DNA from: Congeria kusceri
Taxonomy: Eukaryota; Mollusca; Bivalvia; Myida; Dreissenidae
Direction: 5' to 3'
Length of the DNA stretch: 64,000 nucleotides
Assembly (NCBI GenBank): GCA_027627225.1
Contig: CM051024.1
Span: forward strand, 82,136,204-82,200,203
The notes beneath the pieces were generated by a model, which worked only from the letters and a program-made list of their open reading frames with translations, was not told where the DNA came from and made no database searches. The translations under genes and the position numbers were made by a program. Below are positions 41,301-53,300 of this stretch, piece by piece (position 1 is the first letter of the stretch; each line of letters opens with the position of its first letter).

Positions 41301-44300
41301 TTGTTCAAATTATGCTCCTGGGGTCAAAACAGGCCATGCCCGGGGGTCACATGGTTTATATAGAATATATAGCAATATGACCTTAAAAATCTTCTCCTCT
41401 GACACCACAAGGCACAGAGGTTTCATATTTGGTATGTAACATCCTAAAACTGGTACGCCCTGGGGGTCACATGATTTATATACACTTAAATAACAAAATG
41501 ACTTTAAAAATTTTCTCCTCAGAAACCACAAGGCCCAGAGGTTTCTTATTTGGTATGTTACATCGTATAGTGGTCCTGTACAAAGATTGTTCAAATTATG
41601 CCCCTGAGGTCAAAACTGGCCACACCCTGGGGGGTCACATGGTTTATATAAACGTCAATAGCAAAATGTCTTAAAAATTTTTCTCTTGAAACTGCAAGGC
41701 CCAGAGGTTTCGTATTTGGTATGTAACATCCTATAGTGGTCCTCTAGAAAGATTGTTCAAATTATGCCCCATGGGTCAAAACTGACCACACCCCAGGGGT
41801 CACATGGTTTATATAAACTTATATAGCAAAATGACTTTAAAATTCTAATCCTCTGAAACTGCAAGGCCTAGAGGTTTCATATTTGGTATGTATATGTGGT
41901 CCTCTACAAATATTGTTCAAATTATGCCCCTGGGGTCAAAACTGGTCGCGTCCAGGGAGTCACATGGTTTATATAGACTTAAATAGTAAAATGACTTAAA
42001 AAATCCTCTCCACTGAAACGGCAAGGCCCACAGCTTTTGCATATGTAGTACGTAACATTGCATAGTGGTCCTCTCCAAAGATTGTTCAAATTATGCCCCT
42101 GGGATTAAATCTGGCCACACCCCAAGGGGTCACATGGTTTATATAGACTTAAATAGCAGAATGACTTTAAAAAGCTTGACCTTAAACCGCAAGGCCCAGA
42201 GGTTTGTTAAGATTGTTCAAATTATGCCCCTGGGATAAAAATAAGCCACACCTCGGAGATACATATTCTAATTGGGTTACAAGGTCTCAGGTGAGCGTCC
42301 TAGGGCCATCAGGGCCCTCTTGTTTTATCACATCATTCATGCATGGTTGTAAAATGGTAGAAATAATTATGTATAAAATTTGTGTGTTACAGTTTTACTC
42401 AATAGAGGGTATTGGGGTATTAATCAATTAATGCTAATGTCTTAACATATTTCAAGCACTCAATGAAATCACTCAGTACTTAATTAAAAAAAAATATGGG
42501 GTATTATTCAGTTCTTTCAAAATGCTTATTTTGCTCTAATTAGGTTTATTTTTAATGATCTTTTTGTGACTTCAGGTAGTGAGACCTCTAAAAGAGAAGT
42601 GCAAGATCATGAAATTGGCATATTTTATGGAATATCAGACAAGGAAAAACTAGATATCTTCGGAGCCAAAACTCTTCCAGAAGGTATTGATATGCATGAA
42701 CTATGCACCTATTAGTAATTTACTCCAGGGTGTGGAGCGGAGGGCTGACCCAGGAGAATTTGACTAATTTTTAATTGTTGGGGTCTAATTCCCCACCCTA
42801 CCCACCCTAGAGCCAAGCATTTTTGTCTAAATCCCCACAGTGGGAGATGCTTGGTGCATCAAATGGCCCGGTTGGGGTCCCAATATTAAAAATGTATTCC
42901 CGGGACCTAGAATCATTTTACATGTCAAATTCCCGCCTTTCTGAAATCCCTTTCAGTGTACTAGTAAAGTCCCGTATATGCCCGTGGCTCCGCCCCGCCT
43001 CCCCTGGGACATAAGTGCATTAACATGCCTCATTTATTGTTATTAAATCCCTTACTATAAATAGTAACAAATTTACATTGATTTTTACCGGATACGATAT
43101 TCAAAGCACCGGGCATACACATTTGGTGTGCCAAATACGGATTTTTCTACTTCCGGTGTGCCAAAATAGGGGTATTTTGCCATACGATTGATTTCTCGTG
43201 CTGTCGTTTACGGCCATTGCAGTTAGCAACGTAAAATGACAGATGCAGAGCGCATGTTAAAAAGTATCTCGATGTAACATATTAATAAAGAAAAAAAACA
43301 ACGCGTTTCGACTTCAATAGTCTTCATCAGGTATGAATGTAAAAAGAACACATTTATAACGTTATCATGACGTCACATTAAGTAACGTCATTTTTGGCGC
43401 ACTTTTCACATAGAAATAACTTATAAAACATTCATTGAATATAAGTGGATAAATTGCATGAACTTATGCACTGGCTATATTCCTTGTTTATTGAAAATAA
43501 ATTTTTGCGTGAAAGGAATGTAATAAAAAGGTTACAACACTGCTATGGTGTGCCATGGGCCCGTATTGGCACACCTTCTGAAGCATTGGCCCTCGGGCCA
43601 ATACTGGCGAAGGTGTGCCAATACGGGCCCATGGCACACCATAGCTGTGTTAACCTATAATTATTACATGTGTCTGTATGTGTTTAAGTGTACTATTTTA
43701 GTATGGAATTATGGTTTTACATGTATACAAGTAAGTATACATCTGTAAATTGACAAGGATCCTTTGTAAAACTGTAAAACGTAATGTTATAATTTCCGTT
43801 GTAAATTTAACATAAATCATTTAATGCCAGATTATTTCCAACTTCAAAATGCCCATTGATTGTAAGGAAATATATTTGTTTTGAAATATATTTGTGCCCA
43901 AATCTTATATAATTATATAACTAGGTATGTATTGTATCTATTCAATGTCTCTTTAATTCTAATGTCTTCCATGTTGCTATTTATTTACCTCAAGTGTTTG
44001 CAACATTTGTCATGTGAAGTTAGACATCACGAACATATAATGGACATGAAATTTTCACATGAAACTGCATTAAATGGTTTTCAAGTATGTTTGTTATATT
44101 TAAGTATGTTTGGTATATTCTGTCAATATAATTTGTATTTTTCCATGATTATTTTGTTAAAACTGATTGTGTTTTTTATCGTTTTTACTGTATTTAAAAA
44201 CTGTGTTCATGCACACAGTTCTATTTTTGTATGACAATTTTGTAAATGCATACAAATTTATGGTTTTCGGTTAAAATCAATTGTACTGAAGCAATTATAT

Positions 44301-47300
44301 ATGCAGGTGTCTTTTGAACTAATTACTCTGCAAAATTTTTAAATTACAAATAATAAACTGCATATGAAAAATTGGTGTAATAAAACAGTTTATTCTATGT
44401 TTGATGTCTTTTTCTTACTTCACATAATAGCATGTTTTGTCTTGGTTACAGAAGCACCAATATTTGTGTACATCCATGGGGGCTACTGGACAGACTTGTC
44501 GTAAGTTATACATGTTAAAGCCAGTATGTTCGATATTACAAGACAAATAGCAGGTACAAACAGATGTTTATCCTATTACTATGCATTTTTAGCACACGTT
44601 TATTCGATTGTTATTTTTAGATGTGTTTAAATGTGACATCATACCAAATGATGATAATTTTAGTAAACAAAAAAAAAACACTGTTTAAAAATGGGAAACC
44701 AAAGCTAAAAGCTAATTTGTTATTTTTGACATATTTTGACATATTTTGGACATATTTTGGACATATTTTCACGCCGTTTACATGATTTATGAGCACAGCA
44801 TAATAGGATAAATGCAATTTTATGTGAGTGCCGGATAAAGATCAAGTTCATCATGCTCGGCTCAAAACAGGGTAGCGTGAGGCAAGCGTGAGGTAGCGTA
44901 AGGCAAGCCCTACCATGTTTCTCAGTCTCGCATGATAAACTTGATCATTATCCAACACTCACATATAATTATTCTCTGTTTCTCTGAAGTTAAGAATCAT
45001 TACTTTCAAATTTAAATACTATTGCAAAATTTAAATTTTCAACTTGTCCATTTATAAAAAAATGCTGCAGTGATCATTGATATTTAAGCATGTCAGTACT
45101 GGTGCAGTGCCTAAATCTGCCACTTGCCTAAATCCGCCACCCCATCCGAATAAGCGTGTTTTTACCGCCGATTTCTATTTTGTTGATCATGATCAATCAG
45201 ATTTTTTCCCTTAACAACGCTGACAAGGTTTTATCTTGATTTGTGCATAAATAAATATTTTATCCAATTATTTTGTACATAACCCCTAAATGCAAACAAG
45301 CTGCATGCGGGGAATCTATTTCATACTGCATTACGTACAATAAAATGCAGAAAGAACTGCAAATGTCTCGCTATTCAAAACCCTTATTATTTGTCCCTCG
45401 TGCACGCAGGGCCTCAGTTTCAGAGCTATTTTTAGAAATACAAATGAGTTTTTGAAGAAATTGAAACTTTGTATTAAACAACAGACAACAAGCTGCTTAA
45501 TATGGAAACTTAAATAAGAACAATAGTCAAATGTGAAATAAGCATGTCACGGTGCCTGATCTATGATTTTCACCAAGCAACTTTGGATCACCGTGTTTAT
45601 TTTAAACACTAGAAAATGAACCTTAAAGAAGCAAAAGTGGGAGTTTTGTAAATATAAGTCAATAGAAAATGCTTTGAAAACAAAATTCATAAAAGAATAT
45701 TATTTTCGAGCAATTTGAACATTTTAAAGAGGGGTGGCGGATTTAGGCACTCTGACGCTAATTTTTTTACACTGTTTATGCCTTCAATTTCAATAAATAT
45801 TTTTTGTTTGCCAAGTATTTGAAATGTATCCAAAATACGCCAGTAAATGCACATTAAACTTAACTTTATTTATGTGAATTTTATGTCAATCGGTAAACAA
45901 CTTTTGAAAATATCGTAAAAATGCCCCCCAAATGTGGCGGATTTAGGCACTGCGCCAGTATAGTAGTAAATAGAAAACTCATTTTTATGAAACTTCTGTA
46001 TTAAATATTTTAATTAAAATTGCAACAACTAATTAATTGAACTGGTGTTGTTTTGTAGGAGGGAATTGTCCAGTTTCATGGCTGCAGCCTTTTGTAAAGC
46101 TGGTGCGGTGTTGGTTGCCATTGGATACGACCTTGCTCCCCTAGGTCAGTACAAAATCTAATTGGTAATCAGAGCACTGTTCTACAAAACATTGAAAACT
46201 GGTTAAGCTATTTTAAAATGCTTCACACATAATGCCATTAATTTGTTTTATTTTATGCTTACCAGTAGTTTATAGGGAAATATCAGTGAAACAAAATTGG
46301 TAATTCACTGTTTTAAGACAATGAAAATTACCACTTTAATAATGGAACTACTTTTTCACCGGGAAGTTGTAAAATACCACAGTATCACTTTTTAAGCATA
46401 AAATAAAAAGAAAATGTGTTGGTATCGGTAGAATATAAATGTTCATAGAAAATATATATTTTCACGAATTTCTATGATCACTAGTTTATTGAGAAATCAA
46501 TATTTTACCGAAACCAACAAATAGCTTTTATATGTTGTTATCTCTGAGATACATAAACACTTTGCAGCTGGTATAAATTCAGTTAAAAATGTCGTAAAAT
46601 GCTTTAAAACTACTGCGATCTTACACAAAGTAAGTCTGTTGTATTCCAATACTGACCCACCCAGAACTGACCACTGGTCAGCACCACATGTAATAAAGAT
46701 CTCTTACAATCAACACAGTCATGTTTGCAATACACCCACTCTTTCACTACCAAAACAGCACTGAATACAACAGTATGTACCTTTATGGTTGGTACATTTC
46801 AAATTTGATGATCGTCTCGTTGCAGTTGGGATGACCGAAATCATCAGCCAGGTGAAGAAGGCGGTCAGTTACGTTCTCAACCTGGCGAAGAGGCGAGGCT
46901 CAAGGTATGAGTTAGTATAGAATCATTTTATATCATGGTGATCTAATTTTAGTGTATTTTGCATCTTGAACATTGCGAATTTAAGACCCAGCATAATTTA
47001 TTTTTTTTAATGAATTTAAAAATAATATACAGATAAAAAAGAAAAAAGTGCAAATTTAAGATCATGTTAATTACCTGTTTTAGAGAATCGTGAAATTTAT
47101 AAACAGCAAAATTAATTGATTGTACAGTAGATGTCTTGTATACTTAAATTACAGTACTGTGGTAGTTCAAGAAGAACATAGTTTTATGATCCCTTTGTTT
47201 TCTTTTATCTTAAACTATTAGCCTATGAAATTCAAATCCAGATGAAGCAACGCTTCTCATGAGCAAATATTTAATATTTTAACGTAAGGATTGGAAATTT

Positions 47301-50300
47301 TTACAGCTTTGGGCATTAAAATTATGACTCCACTTTAACAATTCATGGTCCTGTATTTAAAACAATTTACCAGTTGTCTGAACATTGAGAAACATAATGA
47401 AAAAAAAATAAAAATAAATAACAAACATGAAGTGTACCTAAATGAGTGAAACTGAGGCCACTATACAAACAATTCGACAACAGGGCCCAGTTCGAAACAA
47501 TCGAGAGTTGTCAATTGACAGTATTATTTTCCAATTGGCATTTAAAATGTTCAACCTTCAACCTAAACATTGTTGTTTTAGCTCTCTGTCTTTTATGAGT
47601 GAACAACAATGAATTATTTGATGCATGTTTCTATCCCCAGTGGTGTGTATCTTTGTGGTCACTCAGCAGGTGGTCATCTGGCGGCCATGATGCTGACCGT
47701 CAACTGGATGGAGGAGACCATGGTCAGTCCGAGCCTTATTAAAGGTACAGTGTTTTAGCATAAACGCATGGAACGCCTGAGTCTTATTAAAGGTAGAGTC
47801 ATCTGTATTTTAGCATAAACACATGGAACGCCTGAGTCTTATTAAAGGTAGAGTCCTCTTTATTTTAGCATAAACACATGGAATGCCTGAGTCTTATTAA
47901 AGGTAGAGTCACCTGTATTTTAGCATAAACACATGGAACGCCTGAGTCTTATTAAAGGTAGAGTCATCTGTATTTTAGCATAAACACATGGAACGCCTGA
48001 GCCTTATTAAAGGTAGAGTCATCTGTATTTTAGCATAAACACATGGAACGCCTGAGCCTTATTAAAGGTAGAGTCATCTGTATTTTAGCATAAACACATG
48101 AAACGCCTGAGTCTTATTAAAGGTAGAGTCATCTGTATTTTAGCATAAACACATGGAACGCCTGAGTCTTATTAAAGGTAGAGTCATCTGTATTTTAGCA
48201 TAAACACATGGAACGCCTGAGTCTTATTAAAGATAGAGTCATCTGTATTTTAGCAAAAACACATGGAACGCCTGATTCTTATTAAAGGTAGAGTCCTGTG
48301 TATTTTAGCATAAACGCATGGAACGCCCGAGCCTCATTAAAGGTAGAGTCATCTGTATTTTAGCATAAACACATGGAACGCCTGAGCCATATTAAAGGTA
48401 GAGTCATCTATATTTTAGCATAAACGCATGGAACGCCCGAGCCTCATTAAAGGTAGAATCATCTGTATTTTAGCATAAACACATGGAACGCCTGAGTCCT
48501 ATTAAAGGTAGAGTCATCTGTATTTTAGCATAAACACATGGAACGCCTGAGTTTTATTAAAGGTAGAGTCATCTGTATTTTAGCATAAACACATGGAATG
48601 CCTGAGTCTTATTAAAGGTAGAGTCATCTGTATTTGAGCATAAACACATGGAACGCCTGAGCCTTATTAAAGGTAGAGTCATCTCTATTTTAGCATAAAC
48701 ACATGGAACGCCTGAGCCTTATTAAAGGTAGAGTCATCTGTATTTTAGCATAAACACATGAAACGCCTGAGTCTTATTAAAGGTAGAGTCATCTGTATTT
48801 TAGCATAAACACATGGAACGCCTGAGTCTTATTAAAGGTAGAGTCATCTGTATTTTAGCATAAACACATGGAACGCCTGAGTCTTATTAAAGATAGAGTC
48901 ATCTGTATTTTAGCAAAAACACATGGAACGCCTGATTCTTATTAAAGGTAGAGTCCTGTGTATTTTAGCATAAACGCATGGAACGCCCGAGCCTCATTAA
49001 AGGTAGAGTCATCTGTATTTTAGCATAAACACATGGAACGCCTGAGCCATATTAAAGGTAGAGTAATCTGTATTTTAGCATAAACGCATGGAACGCCCGA
49101 GCCTCATTAAAGGTAGAATCATCTGTATTTTAGCATAAACACATGGAACGCCTGAGTCCTATTAAAGGTAGAGTCATCTGTATTTTTGAATAAACACATG
49201 GAACGCCTGAGTCTTATTAAAGGTAGAGTCATCTGTATTTTTGAATAAACACATGGAACGCCTGAGTCTTATTAAAGGTAGAGTCATCTGTATTTTAGCA
49301 TAAACACATGGAATGCCTGAGTTTTATTAAAGTTAGAGTCATCTGTACTTTAGCATAAACACATGGAATGCCTGAGTCTTATTAAAGGTAGAGTCATCTG
49401 TATTTGAGCATAAACACATGGAACGCCTGAGTCTTATTAAAGGTAGAGTCATCTGTATTTTTGCATAAACACATGGAACGCCTGAGTCTTATTAAAGGTA
49501 GAGTCATCTGTATTTTAGCATAAACACATGGAACGCCTGAGTCTTATTAAAGGTAGAGTCATCTGTATTTTAGCATAAACACATGGAACGCCGGAGTCTT
49601 ATTAAAGGTAGAGTCATCTGTATTTTAGCATAAACACATGGGGGAGCATGACCCTTATTAAAGGTAGAGTCATCTGTATTTTATCATAAACACATGAGGG
49701 GGCATAAGCCTTATTAAAGGTACAGTCATCTGTACTTTAGCATAAAAATATGGCGAGCCTTATTAAAGGTACAGTCATCTGTTTTATCAATATAAAATTT
49801 AATACTAATGGAGGGAGGGCAGTGGATGCAATGGGTACCATAATTTATGACAAGATACATGGTGAGTTTGCATTGTTGATTGTAGATAATTGTAGATTTT
49901 CTGTTGAACAAGTGCGCTTAAATGTTCAGTTGGGCATTTTCATGTTAACTTGTGTCTTATTATTGTTAAAAATATACAAGAATTTTGTGTTTACAAAATG
50001 TTTGGAAATCATGTGTATGTTTCATTATTAAATTTAATTTTCTACTCACAGGTGCAGTACTAGTCAGTGGAATATATGATCTAATGCCACTACTGTCTAC
50101 ATATGTGAATGGACCCTTAAAGATGACCAAGTAAGTAAACCAGACATAAACCATGGCTACTTCAGATTAACATATTTTGTTGTTTGGGGTATGTATTAAA
50201 TTCAATGATGGTAAAATTTACTCAGAGATGACCAAGAGAGAAGGTAGATTTTATATAAGCTCTGCTAATGACGAATAATTTGGTTTGTGAAGTATAAATA

Positions 50301-53300
50301 CTTATTAAGCACATAAAACAAGTTTTTACCCTCTTCAGGCAGTTTGGTTCTGCTGTGGTTAGCACACTTCTTTACCTAGGGTTCTATTGCCACTAGACCC
50401 ATGGGAGTTACAGTAGGTTGGTGGTCACCATACCAGGCAGTTGGGTTTCATCCGGGTACTCTGTGCAAGACCACACCAACAATCCGAAAATATTTTAATA
50501 AAATAGATGGCAATTGCAGCTATGATTCGAAATTTGCCCAATACTTCTATTAGTTTAAAATAGTAAGTCATATGTAGGGTTGAGGTTTGTATTCCAGTAT
50601 TAACAAAAAACTTCCAGGTCCTCATACTAATGCTGCTGATGCACAAGAGGACCTCATAAACTTCAAAATACACACAACTCTTACACACTTAGTATCATGT
50701 GCTGATAAGCAAGTTGGCTTTTAAGAATAACTTGTATGTTCATTCTTATCATTACTTTTTTGTGTAGTTGTATAAGCAGCAGTATACATTTGAGGCGTGT
50801 CATAGGAAACCCGGGCTTAATGCGTGTGCGATACATGTTGTCCCAGATTAGCCTGTGCAGTCCGCACAGGCTAATCCAGGGCAGCACTTTCCGCCTACAT
50901 TGGATTTATGTTTAGAAGAGACTGCCTTAAAACAGAAAATACCATAAAAGCGGAAAGTACGGACTGTACAGGCTAATCCGGGATGACACTTTACGCAGAT
51001 GCATTAAGCCCGGTTTTCCCATGACATTCCTCATTTGTTATGGATTTCAGATCAGCATGTTAACTTTTTATGCCCCTTATTAGAGCAATTTTTGTTCTGT
51101 TGTAAATATAATTGCCGTGTATCACATTTTCTAGAGAGGAAGCGCTTCAGTGCAGTCCGAACACCCATCTGAGAACACTGGCACAGTTGAGTAGCAGTCG
51201 CAGAATAATTGTCACATTTGGGGCCCACGATCCACCGGAATTTCAACGACAAAGCTCCGAATTTAATATGGTATGCATAGCAGTGGCATATGTTAAAAGT
51301 AGTTTAAAAATCATCCGAAAGCAGTAAAGAATCATAATTATGCTGCAAAAATATTAATTAAAACAGCTTGCAACTGTACAAGTCGTGAATATTACAGAAA
51401 TTGTTATGTGATGTTGCAGAATATCGCCAACTTAATGTTACAAGGGCCTATCTGCACCATTTAGCGTGTATGATTGGCCCGTGTAATCCTAAAGTGGCGA
51501 ATTATGACATGTCTTACATGGACATCAACCAAATATAAGCTCACAACTCTGCAAGCCATTAAAATTCAGGATTTTTTCTGTGATATGATATAGTAAGTAG
51601 TATTTGAAAATGTCTTGCACCAACCACCAGTTATTGCCACCAATATAAGTTGGTTTGTGGCATGCATATTTCAAGTCTTACACATGGGCTATTATCATAC
51701 TAAAGATATAGGTAACTCATGCAAACTTTTGCAGGATTACAGTAGAGAAATGGACAGCCAACAGTCTTTAGTAGGTCAATTTCGATAGATTGAATCGTGT
51801 GACCTACTTTTTCTTTGCAGGCTATGAAGCACTAACAATCTACAGCCCCAACTTTATACGCTTCATCGGCTATTTTAGCCCGTTCCGGATTAGTCAGCAC
51901 GTTTACTGTTATGCATATTATTGCATTTGCATGGAGTAGTTTGCATACAGACCTATATATTATCTAAGATATTGACAGTAGGGAGTATAACAATGAGGTC
52001 GATTTTTTGTCTTGTGTAAAAATGGCAATGCAGAAATTCAATTCCACTTAAACAAATGTGTGTGTTTTTACACTATTTATACCTTGATTTTGCTTTCTTT
52101 CCTTTTCTCGTGAACAGTCTTTCTGCGATATCAGCATTTTGTTTTATTTCAGAGCCTGATACAGAACAACCTCCATTCCACCTTGATTGTTGTACCAGAC
52201 TGCGACCATTTCAACGTTATAGAAAACCTGCAACTTGAGGACTATATTCTAACTAAGGTGCGCACTTTTAAATAGTAGTTAATAACTGTTGCAAATGTTA
52301 GTTGAGTCTCAACTGCTTATTACAATGTATTGTGACACAATGCTGAGACCTGGCTAGCTCAGCTGGTAGAGCGCTGGACTGTCAATCCACGGTTTGTGAG
52401 TTAAACCTCTAGCTCGGCCACATAACTTGTGTGGGGATTGGTCATGAAATTATTTCTACGGCCGTTCTCCCCCTACCTCTGATTGAAGTAGGGCAGTTGT
52501 CAGTTACTGGCATAGGTATGTGCACTTAGTACTGGTAAACCGCTGAGATCAGCTAAGGTTGCCCAGGAAAAGTTTGAGTAGGTTAACTGACCGCCGTGAT
52601 ATGACTGAAATACTGTTAAAAACGGTGAAAAATCCAAACAAACAAAACAGATTTTTAATCTGAAATTTATACTGGCATATAAGAACGGTTAAAACAGGGT
52701 ATATATAATGAGAAAACAGTGTAGGCATTCTAAGATAAAAATCTATTTATAATACGGCTTGTGTTTGTTTGGCCCTTTTCTTGTTTACATTTTGAATGTA
52801 CCCTTTTCACATTCCCGTTATCGAGTACTGTAGGAGTTGTGTCCCTTTATAAAGCAAATCGAGAACGAGGCTGACGATGTATTGGCTGTAATTGTCCAAA
52901 AAGGAAAATAATGTTCAGTGGAGAAAATGTCGAATAAACTTATAAAATGTTGTTAGTTTTTTCCTTAAACTTGTCTCTGTTTTATTTACTAAATTATGTA
53001 TACGTGGATATGTTTCAAATACTTAAATTATAATGCAAATAATGTAACAATCACAACATAGCCAAATCTGCTTACGAAACTATGTTTGACATCATGATTA
53101 TGTTACTTCATATTCAGATCTGAATTTATTGCAGTTTACATAATTATTAATTAAGAGAACCAGTTTGTTTATTCCGGATTTAGTGTCGGCTGGGGTAATT
53201 ATATAACAGCTTGACAATTACAAATAACATAAATTATTTTAAAATTAGGACCTGTATATACACATTTTGGTTACATAATAATGGTCATGTGTTTATACAA

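Noticed and set aside
50052..50130. A stop or frame break in AFMID near exon 8
   Set aside because: Checked by joining phases: exons 7, 8 and 9 join in phases 1 and 2 without a break, so the gene is intact.
52348..52430. Functional tRNA-Asp gene
   Set aside because: The B-box and T arm are decayed, and the sequence continues into a SINE body and an A-rich tail.
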